A stretch of 8,701 bases of DNA from the NCBI GenBank assembly GCA_030597275.1, contig JAUVSB010000051.1, positions 1-8,701 of the forward strand. The letters are read 5' to 3'. The notes beneath the pieces were generated by a model. It had not been told where the DNA came from. It made no database searches and saw nothing but the letters and a program-made list of their open reading frames with translations. Within the stretch, counting starts at the first letter, position 1, and each line of letters opens with the position of its first letter. Position numbers and translations under genes: made by a program. Origin of the DNA: Gammaproteobacteria bacterium (GTDB lineage Bacteria; Pseudomonadota; Gammaproteobacteria; BMS3Bbin11). Positions 1 through 5,598 of the stretch are shown here, one piece after another.

Positions 1-1
1 G

Positions 2-1081
2 GATGAAGAACGAATTGTTGCTATACGAACCACGGCTGGTCAAGATCAGCTAGTGGATATTGATGTTGCTGCATCAGTAATCAAGCGTGTTGAAAACGAA
101 TCTTCGACCAGTCTGTCGCAGTTATCACGTATAGGCAGTGATTCAGTTATTTATACGGCTTCAAGTTTTACTCGGGAAACAGCGGTTCATGCTTACTTCG
201 TAGATAATTTAGAAGTCAGTAACTACCTGCAAGCTGAGCCGTTACTCGATGATTCAGATATCAGTGTTCCAGAGCATCTGGACTATGCTACTAGTGATGG
301 TAGCCGTTCATATGCCTGGTATTACCCACCGCAAAATCACCATTACCAGGCACCGAGAGGAGAGTTGCCACCGCTGCTGGTTATGGTGCATGGCGGCCCC
401 ACTTCACGCTGTGATAGTGCCTTGAACTATCAGCGTCAATACTGGACCGGGCGTGGCTTTGCCGTGCTCGATATTAATCACCGCGGCAGCACAGGTTATT
501 GCCGAAGTTACAGACAGTCGCTGCAGGGCCAATGGGGGCTTATTGACAGTATGGATGTGGCCGATGCAGTCAAATACACGATTGCTCAGGGCTTGGCCCA
601 TCCGCAACAGGTGTGCATTCGTGGCGGTAGTGCCGGTGGTTATGTGGTGCTGCGGGCACTGACACTTTTCCCTGATTTATTCTGCGCCGGTGCCTGTTAT
701 TATGGTATTGGCAACCTGGTGACATTGATGGAGTTTACCCATAAATTTGAAGCCCATTATCTCGACGGTCTACTCGGTGAGTCATATCATGGTTCTGCTT
801 CAGATAAGCCAGGCTGTCCTTATTATGATCGCTCACCATTACATGAGCTGGCATTGTTGAAAAGTCCGATGATCGTTTTTCAGGGGCTTGAGGATAAAGT
901 GGTTCCGCCAGCGCTTTCCCGTGAATTAATTGAAAATCTGCAGGCACGAGGGATCTATCATCAATATATCGAATATGCGGGTGAGGGCCATGGCTTTAAA
1001 AATTTGGAGACACGGATAGATGCGCTGGAGAAAGAAGCCGCATTCTTCAGTAAAGTGATTGACAGTAGTGATGACAAGTAG
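2..1081 (+). CDS. S9-family serine peptidase (prolyl oligopeptidase / acylaminoacyl-peptidase type), C-terminal part
   Basis: The reading frame is open from base 2, so the gene starts upstream of the window. The GTG at 53 is only an internal codon. Residue numbers here count from that GTG. What is visible is the end of a beta-propeller-like region followed by the alpha/beta-hydrolase domain. The oxyanion-region HGGP is at 113-116, the nucleophile motif GGSAGG at 191-196 has Ser193, the acid is Asp281 in GLEDKVVPP, and the base is His313 in GEGHGF. This is the complete Ser-Asp-His triad in the usual order. Family members are about 600-700 residues, so roughly half is outside the window. Such enzymes cut short peptides or release N-terminal residues in the cytoplasm or periplasm; the location cannot be judged without the N-terminus. 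The stop codon lies 12 bp before the palindromic element at 1094. The gene was probably co-transcribed with the ligase gene downstream. Family assignment is firm, substrate unknown. Confidence 0.93.
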   Translation, partial: DEERIVAIRTTAGQDQLVDIDVAASVIKRVENESSTSLSQLSRIGSDSVIYTASSFTRETAVHAYFVDNLEVSNYLQAEPLLDDSDISVPEHLDYATSDGSRSYAWYYPPQNHHYQAPRGELPPLLVMVHGGPTSRCDSALNYQRQYWTGRGFAVLDINHRGSTGYCRSYRQSLQGQWGLIDSMDVADAVKYTIAQGLAHPQQVCIRGGSAGGYVVLRALTLFPDLFCAGACYYGIGNLVTLMEFTHKFEAHYLDGLLGESYHGSASDKPGCPYYDRSPLHELALLKSPMIVFQGLEDKVVPPALSRELIENLQARGIYHQYIEYAGEGHGFKNLETRIDALEKEAAFFSKVIDSSDDK

Positions 1082-1093
1082 GTATTAAGACTA

Positions 1094-1256
1094 TAGGTCA
1101 CCTCTATTAATCCATGAATATTCATCTTCCATCCCAAATCGTTCATCTCTGCGTTAAGAATCTTCGCAATAGTCTGGCTATTACGTGCGATCCTTGCCTT
1201 GATATGAACAATTTGGAATACAATCTGATCTATCCAGAATTAATAGAGGTGACCTA
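1094..1256. mobile_element. MITE-like palindromic element with TA-flanked 18-bp inverted repeats
   Basis: The sequence taggtcacctctattaat at 1094-1111 is the exact reverse complement of 1239-1256. The outermost TA on each side (1094-1095 and 1255-1256) can be read as a TA target duplication, leaving a 159-bp element at 1096-1254. The interior is also an imperfect palindrome about the same centre, base 1175. aatag at 1168-1172 pairs with ctatt at 1178-1182, and the 37-base halves beginning at 1136 and ending at 1214 agree at about 23 positions. There is no transposase gene. A TA duplication with short matching ends is known for MITEs related to the IS630/Tc1-mariner group; that link is inference because no parent element is in the window. 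The left arm also holds a 12-bp perfect palindrome, atgaatattcat, at 1114-1125. Alternatively it could be a folded 5' leader, but the single symmetric centre and the TA ends favour an inserted element. Confidence 0.75.
1245..1251 (+). promoter_or_regulatory. Shine-Dalgarno sequence of the GCS2 gene, carried by the right end of the palindromic element
   Basis: agaggtg lies five bases before the ATG at 1257 and matches the 16S rRNA anti-Shine-Dalgarno well. It lies wholly inside the right inverted repeat (1239-1256). In an RNA covering the whole element it would be paired with the left repeat at 1094-1111, hiding the ribosome site. A transcript starting inside the element would leave it free. 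A weak -10-like TACAAT is present at 1219-1224, with TTGCCT 19 bases upstream, which is poor as a promoter. Confidence 0.6.
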
Positions 1257-2687
1257 ATGGGTCAGGAAATTGAAAAATCTGAGTTCAATGCTGCAGACTT
1301 TGAGCGATTTCAGAGTCGACTGGCAGAGGAAATGGACTTGCTGCGCAAGCTATTCGATGGTCATGCCTTTGAATCAAAGCATGAAGTTGCCGGCTACGAA
1401 CTTGAAGCCTGGCTGGTGGATCAATCAACGCAGCCAGCACCGATAAACCAGGCGTTTATCTCCCGTTTATCCAATCCCTTGGTCGTTCACGAGCTTTCTC
1501 GCTTCAATGTCGAACTGAATTCCAGGCCACATAAATTGTCTGGCAGGGCACTGAGTTTGATGCATGCGGATCTGTCCGGCCTGTGGCAGTCATGTAGTGA
1601 GACTGCAGAAACATTTGATAGCCGTATTGTCATGATGGGAACACTACCGGTGCTTGATGACTCACAGCTGACCATGGCCAATATGTCTGAGGTTGAGCGT
1701 TACCGAGCCCTCAATGAACAGGTGCTCAAATTACGCCGGGGCAAGCCAATCAAGCTTGATATCAGGGGTAGGGATCATCTGCAAAGCAGTCATCAGGATG
1801 TCATGCTGGAGGCCGCGGCGACTTCATTCCAGATTCATCTACAGGTAAGACCTGAGAATGCAGTTCGTTATTTCAATGCCTCAGTCCTGGCATCTGCACC
1901 ACTACTGGCAGCAGCGGCAAATTCCCCCATTCTATTTGGCAAGGATTTATGGGATGAGTCACGTATCCCACTATTCGAGCAGGCGGTCAATACTGACAGT
2001 GATGGCGTGATTGGTCACACCGGGCATTCACGTATCACTTTTGGCCATGCCTGGTGCAAAGACTCTTTACTTGAGCTATTTGAAGAAAATATAGCGCTTT
2101 ATCCCGTATTACTGCCTACCGTCAGTGATATTGATAAGAAAAACCTGTGGCACCTGCGTTTGCATAATGGCACCATCTGGCGCTGGAATCGTCCACTGAT
2201 AGGTGTAGATAATAGTACTTATCACCTGCGCATTGAACAGCGAGTCATTCCTGCCGGACCGACTATTGTTGACATGATAGCGAATGCTGCGTTCTATTTT
2301 GGCTTAACGACTGCGCTGGCCAATGAGCAGACTGCGCCAGAATTACTGATCAATTTTGATCAGGTGAAGGATGATTTTTATCTGGTAGCTGAACAGGGTT
2401 TGCAAGCGAATATTCACTGGCCCGGTGAGGGGCAGATTAAGGTGAAAGACCTTTTACTTGAGAGGCTGATTCCAGCGGCACGAATGGGTCTATCAGCACT
2501 GGGTATTTCTCAGGATGACCTGGATACTTATCTGGATATATTTCAGGCCAGGGTAGAATCAGGCCAGAATGGCGCCGTTTGGCAACGTAGCTATATTCGA
2601 CATCATGGTTGCAGTATGCAGGAAATGACCGAAGCTTATATCCGCAACCAGCAATCTTTAAAACCGGTACACGAATGGTTGATTTAG
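1257..2687 (+). CDS. GCS2-family carboxylate-amine ligase (glutamate-cysteine ligase-like)
   Basis: A 476-residue protein resembling the GCS2 family (glutamate-cysteine ligase family 2). Members use ATP to join a carboxylate, usually of glutamate, to an amine. Visible features are GYELEA at 46-51, the acidic metal/ATP-binding strand typical of the fold; ELNSRP at 86-91, a second acidic strand; TSFQIHLQV at 189-197 with its paired Gln and His; and LRIEQRVIPAGPT at 324-336. No signal peptide is seen, so it should be cytoplasmic. The ATG at 1257 is chosen for its strong Shine-Dalgarno, which comes from the palindromic element. The end overlaps the AstE-like gene by 13 bp, indicating translational coupling. 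Databases often label such proteins glutamate-cysteine ligase, but this branch is not the classical GshA and the true substrates are unproven. Pairing with a deacylase suggests formation of a small amide or a peptide-end modification rather than bulk glutathione synthesis. Family call is confident, function is not. Confidence 0.85.
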   Translation: MGQEIEKSEFNAADFERFQSRLAEEMDLLRKLFDGHAFESKHEVAGYELEAWLVDQSTQPAPINQAFISRLSNPLVVHELSRFNVELNSRPHKLSGRALSLMHADLSGLWQSCSETAETFDSRIVMMGTLPVLDDSQLTMANMSEVERYRALNEQVLKLRRGKPIKLDIRGRDHLQSSHQDVMLEAAATSFQIHLQVRPENAVRYFNASVLASAPLLAAAANSPILFGKDLWDESRIPLFEQAVNTDSDGVIGHTGHSRITFGHAWCKDSLLELFEENIALYPVLLPTVSDIDKKNLWHLRLHNGTIWRWNRPLIGVDNSTYHLRIEQRVIPAGPTIVDMIANAAFYFGLTTALANEQTAPELLINFDQVKDDFYLVAEQGLQANIHWPGEGQIKVKDLLLERLIPAARMGLSALGISQDDLDTYLDIFQARVESGQNGAVWQRSYIRHHGCSMQEMTEAYIRNQQSLKPVHEWLI

Positions 2688-3733
2688 GTTTCAAAGTATT
2701 TAATGAAATTCCAGACGGTTTGCTGGATGTTGACTCTGCAGGCCTGCTTGATCTGCTGGGTGGTCCTGCGCTAATTCATCTTGAAGGAAATCGAGATGAC
2801 AGCCTGTTCGTCAGTGTCATGCTGCACGGTAATGAATTTACCGGCTTGCGCGTGATTCAGCAGATACTGCGCAAATACATAGATCGAGAGCTGCCGCGTT
2901 CACTGTCCATTTTTATCGGAAATGTTGCCGCAGCAGAACAGAACCTGCGAGCCTTGCCCGGGCAGCCTGATTTCAACCGTATCTGGGGTTATGGTGACAC
3001 TCCCGAGCACCAGATGACGCACCAGGTGATAGAATCCATGCGCAAGCGCAAGGTCTTTGCTGCTGTCGATGTGCATAATAATACGGGAAAGAACCCTCAT
3101 TTTGCACTGATCTGTCGGCATGAAAATGATTTTTATCATCTGGCTACATTGTTTGGGCGTACTGTTGTTTATGCTATTAAGCCCGACACGACGAGTACCT
3201 GGGCGATGTCCGACTTATGCCCGGCCGTGACACTGGAATGTGGCTTGCCCGGAGATCGGCATGGTGTTGAACATGCAGTGGAGTTTATTGAAGGCTGCTT
3301 ACATCTGTCGCACTTTCCTGAGCACCCTTTGCCGGAACATGATATGGATTTGTACCACCTGGTATCCATCATCAAAATACCCAGTCGCTATAGTTTCTCC
3401 TTTAATGGAGAGGACACCGATTTATTGTTTGATGAAGCCCTGGTATCGATGAATTTTTCCGAAGTGCCCGAGGGAAAAGTTTTTTGCCGAATCAGAGAAG
3501 GTTCTGATGCTTTCCTCGAGGCCTGGGATGAACATGGCAAGGACCGGTCTTCCGAATTCTTTACGCGTGATGGAGAGGAATACAAACTCAAGGTGCCAGT
3601 TATGCCATCCATGCTGACGGATAACGAGAATGTCATTCGTATCGATTGCCTCTGTTATCTGATGGAACGTATCGACTGGAAATTGATGCAGGATGAACCT
3701 GTACTCGACGATACATCTGTGCAGACTAGCTAA
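2675..3733 (+). CDS. AstE/aspartoacylase-family zinc-dependent hydrolase (succinylglutamate desuccinylase-like, M14 fold)
   Basis: A 352-residue cytoplasmic protein of the zinc carboxypeptidase fold. HGNE at 51-54 supplies the ligands His51 and Glu54, and His134 in DVHNNTG is the third ligand. The DFNR at 99-102 corresponds to the substrate-binding DxNR motif of the family, and Glu188 in TLECGLPG is the likely catalytic acid. The C-terminal 120 residues are a poorly conserved beta-rich tail. Family members remove acyl groups or glutamate/aspartate from small amides. The genuine arginine-catabolic AstE would be expected near astABCD genes, which are absent here, so I do not use that name. The frame is open further upstream to a TTG at 2609, but that would overlap the ligase by 79 bp, so the ATG at 2675 (13-bp overlap) is preferred. 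No good Shine-Dalgarno precedes it, consistent with coupling to the ligase. The stop overlaps the hflD start as TAATG. Confidence 0.87.
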   Translation: MVDLGFKVFNEIPDGLLDVDSAGLLDLLGGPALIHLEGNRDDSLFVSVMLHGNEFTGLRVIQQILRKYIDRELPRSLSIFIGNVAAAEQNLRALPGQPDFNRIWGYGDTPEHQMTHQVIESMRKRKVFAAVDVHNNTGKNPHFALICRHENDFYHLATLFGRTVVYAIKPDTTSTWAMSDLCPAVTLECGLPGDRHGVEHAVEFIEGCLHLSHFPEHPLPEHDMDLYHLVSIIKIPSRYSFSFNGEDTDLLFDEALVSMNFSEVPEGKVFCRIREGSDAFLEAWDEHGKDRSSEFFTRDGEEYKLKVPVMPSMLTDNENVIRIDCLCYLMERIDWKLMQDEPVLDDTSVQTS

Positions 3734-4377
3734 TGGCCTCATCATTCGAAAATCGCACACTGGCGCTGGCAGGAATATTTCAGTCAGCCTCCCTGGTGCA
3801 TCAGCTTGCGACTACAGGAATTGCTGATGAGGGTGCCACTTTCGCCAGTATAGAAAGTCTGTTTAAAATCGATGCCGATGATGTACCCTCTGTTTTCTCA
3901 GGTACAGCAGGCGTTTCGCTAGGACTGAGGACATTAGCCGATTTTGCAGGCAGTAATAAGAACGAAGCCAATATGGCAATGCTGGCATATGTGTTCAGCC
4001 TGATGCATCTGACCCACAAGCTGTTGCGTAAACCGGAGTTACTTGAGCAATTGTCACAGATGATCAAGGGAGTACAGCGCCAGAAGGACTATTTTGAGTC
4101 TATGCAAACAGATCCTGGCATCAACTCAACGTTGCTTGCTCGATTTGCTGATATCTATAGTGAAACGATAAGCACTCTGCAGCCCCGCATAATTGTTAAG
4201 GGAAACCCTGATTATTTACAGCAGGAGGATATCGTTAATCGCATACGTTGCCTGCTTCTGGCCGGGGCACGCGCGGCGGTGTTGTGGGAGCAGTTAGGCG
4301 GCGGGCGAATTCAGTTTCTGTTTAAACGCAAGCAGTTTGCAGCAACGGCTGAGGAGATGTTGAAGACTGAAGACTAA
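3733..4377 (+). CDS. hflD: HflD, peripheral membrane protein (high-frequency lysogenization protein homologue)
   Basis: A 214-residue, largely helical protein, nearly the length of E. coli HflD (213). It matches the E. coli protein as I remember it: the N-terminal TLALAGIFQSASLVHQLA, the central phrase SLMHLTHKL, and the C-terminal block with RCLLLAGARAAVLWEQLGGG and RIQFLFKRKQFA. In E. coli HflD lies on the inner face of the membrane and counters the lambda CII protein; its housekeeping job is unclear. It normally sits between mnmA and purB. Here it is the last gene of the GCS2-AstE operon, its ATG sharing one base with the preceding stop, and it converges on the minus-strand genes. The final codons (Lys-Thr-Glu-Asp-stop) run into the 7-bp repeat, so the extreme C-terminus may have been reshaped by it. 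It could be translated only through coupling, since no Shine-Dalgarno is seen. Confidence 0.92.
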   Translation: MASSFENRTLALAGIFQSASLVHQLATTGIADEGATFASIESLFKIDADDVPSVFSGTAGVSLGLRTLADFAGSNKNEANMAMLAYVFSLMHLTHKLLRKPELLEQLSQMIKGVQRQKDYFESMQTDPGINSTLLARFADIYSETISTLQPRIIVKGNPDYLQQEDIVNRIRCLLLAGARAAVLWEQLGGGRIQFLFKRKQFAATAEEMLKTED

Positions 4378-4446
4378 AGACTCGAGACAAAGGATAAAGA
4401 AAACCAGTAGCTATTCACCTTTCGTCCTTAGTCCTTTGTCTTTAAT
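4362..4446. repeat. 7-bp-periodic inverted repeat between convergent hflD and the NlpC/P60 gene; possible two-way terminator
   Basis: A purine-rich run of heptamers (gaagact, gaagact, aaagact, then degenerate copies) covers 4362-4403. After a 15-base spacer, a pyrimidine-rich run (ctttcgt, ccttagt, cctttgt, ctttaat) covers 4419-4446. agacaaagga at 4385-4394 is exactly complementary to tcctttgtct at 4432-4441, giving a 10-bp stem. Both convergent genes end inside the arms, hflD at 4377 and the lipoprotein gene at 4442. The placement suits a bidirectional terminator, but the stem is AT-rich with a 37-base loop and there is no clear U tract, so that role is a guess. Confidence 0.65.
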
Positions 4447-4888
4447 CTAAAATCCTGCCTGCTGATTTAAAATGCTTATCCCAGTAGCCGCTATCCATCC
4501 GATCTATCTTGACCTTTTTACCTGAAGAGGGTGCGTGGATAAAGCGCCCATCACCAATATATATACCAACATGACCGGTACGTACCCAGCCTTTAAAGAA
4601 AACCAGATCACCCGCTTTCATTTTCTTTCTGGAAATTTTCTTTGCCTGTTTTCTCAGCTCTTTGCTGGTTCGGGCAGTATTCACGCCTACTTTTTTATAG
4701 CTATACCAGACCAGCCCACTGCAATCAAAGCCACGTGGTGACTGGCCACCGTAACGGTAGGGCTGTCCAATCATGCTCTTTGCTATTCTTGTTGCGGCTA
4801 AGGCTGTAGAAGTATTGACGGTTTGATTTTGCTGGCAGCTGGAAATGAGAAGGAAGGCCAGTACCAGGGTTGGAATTATCCTGGTCAT
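4442..4888 (-). CDS. NlpC/P60-family lipoprotein, probable cell-wall endopeptidase
   Basis: A 148-residue lipoprotein. The first 17 residues are a positive start followed by a hydrophobic stretch ending in the lipobox LISSC, so Cys18 should be lipidated. The mature part is a single NlpC/P60 domain. The catalytic Cys56 is in RGFDCSGLV, His106 in TGHVGIYIG is the base, and His118 in RFIHAPS is the third polar residue. Such enzymes cut the D-glutamyl-diaminopimelate bond of peptidoglycan stem peptides, and in Gram-negatives the lipid anchors them to the outer or inner membrane. It resembles the small Spr/MepS- and NlpC-type proteins. The ATG at 4888 is chosen because it puts the signal peptide close to the start; an in-frame TTG at 4894 would add two residues. 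No Shine-Dalgarno is visible, because the region before the start is the 7-bp repeat. Its stop also lies in a repeat block. Confidence 0.9.
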   Translation of the reverse strand: MTRIIPTLVLAFLLISSCQQNQTVNTSTALAATRIAKSMIGQPYRYGGQSPRGFDCSGLVWYSYKKVGVNTARTSKELRKQAKKISRKKMKAGDLVFFKGWVRTGHVGIYIGDGRFIHAPSSGKKVKIDRMDSGYWDKHFKSAGRILD

Positions 4889-4892
4889 GGGC

Positions 4893-4981
4893 AAAAGACG
4901 AAGGATGAAAGACTAAGGATCAAAGAAAAACACTAAGATTTGGATGAGCCACTATCTTCGTCTTTAGTCCTTAGTCTGATT
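4893..4981. repeat. 7-bp-periodic inverted repeat between the NlpC/P60 and PLD-like genes
   Basis: Heptamers aaaagac, gaaggat, gaaagac, taaggat, caaagaa and two looser copies run from 4893 to 4941. After a 12-base spacer, the pyrimidine-rich counterparts atcttcg, tctttag, tccttag, tctgatt run from 4954 to 4981. Two competing 10-bp pairings exist: 4910-4919 with 4968-4977, and 4894-4903 with 4956-4965. They cross, so they are alternative registers rather than one hairpin. The block fills essentially the whole gap, starting right upstream of the lipoprotein ATG and ending next to the PLD-like gene stop at 4983. Confidence 0.65.
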
Positions 4982-4982
4982 T

Positions 4983-5486
4983 TCACAAGCCCGTCACATG
5001 AACACCCGGTATAGCTGAGGAGCGCTGCCATAATTCTTCAAAGTGGTTATTCAGCTTACGTGCCCTGGCGCGCTCGTTGGGATGTGCATAGTAATTAGGG
5101 GATAAGCGATCCTGTGTCTGCAGAGAAGAGTTTTCATCGATGACGATAAACTGCTCATGAACTGATTTAAGCCCATCTGGCAATTGCCTTAGTTTGATGA
5201 AGCTACTAAACCGTCTTGCAAGTTGAATGAGTTTGCTACCGCGTTCACGTAAGAGGTCGTTCTCGGAACAAAGATAACGAAATCGGTTTCGCTCATGCTG
5301 GCGGAGGAACGATGATAAAAGGTCTTCAATATTTTTGCCCGGAAGTAAAATATCATCGTAGTCATATACGAGTATATTGATGCTTCGACGTGCTTCACTG
5401 AGCAGGCGAACGCTGGTTTCCGATACCTCTAAACGAGTAGTTATCGGGAGGCTGTTGCTCTCCGTATTGTTTTTTACATCGGTCAT
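4983..5486 (-). CDS. Small PLD-like / DUF7931-type protein with a degenerate HKD motif
   Basis: A 167-residue soluble protein without signal peptide or membrane segment. The order of elements resembles a domain often found in gammaproteobacteria, alone or behind a GNAT acetyltransferase, and labelled PLD-like or DUF7931. These elements are an Arg-rich helix followed by a buried strand (EARRSINILVYDYD, 31-44), a strand plus RERGSKLIQLARRFSS (80-95), a core strand with HEQFIVID (110-117), and the C-terminal HFEELWQRS (148-156). HEQFIVID has the HxKxxxxD spacing of phospholipase D half-sites, but the Lys is replaced by Gln112, so catalysis is doubtful. The family name is recalled, not searched. 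It lies 101 bp downstream of purB and 94 bp upstream of the lipoprotein gene on the same strand, with repeats in both gaps. No Shine-Dalgarno precedes the ATG at 5486. Function unknown. Confidence 0.75.
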   Translation of the reverse strand: MTDVKNNTESNSLPITTRLEVSETSVRLLSEARRSINILVYDYDDILLPGKNIEDLLSSFLRQHERNRFRYLCSENDLLRERGSKLIQLARRFSSFIKLRQLPDGLKSVHEQFIVIDENSSLQTQDRLSPNYYAHPNERARARKLNNHFEELWQRSSAIPGVHVTGL

Positions 5487-5506
5487 GATGTTAAATTATT
5501 AGTTTT

Positions 5507-5598
5507 AAGTTTCAAGTTTCAAGGCTATGGCTTTGTGAAAAATCTCGTATTTTTATCTTTTCCCCTTTCCTCTTTCCTCTTTAGTCCTTAGTCCTTTA
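5507..5598. repeat. 7-bp-periodic repeat between the PLD-like gene and purB
   Basis: Two exact copies of aagtttc stand at 5507-5520, followed by a loose stretch. A clean pyrimidine-rich heptamer run then follows at 5564-5598: cctttcc, tctttcc, tctttag, tccttag, tccttta. The last copies overlap the final codons and the TAA stop of purB at 5588-5590. The motif is the same family as in the two gaps towards the hflD end, but here the purine-rich partner block is degenerate, so folding is weaker. Confidence 0.6.

Noticed and set aside
2609..2674. Upstream TTG extension of the AstE-like gene
   Set aside because: It would overlap the ligase by 79 bp and adds residues unlike the family start; the ATG at 2675 fits better.
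4362..5598. CRISPR-like array in the repeated gaps
   Set aside because: The repeats are 7-base, imperfect and contiguous, without regular unique spacers or cas genes.
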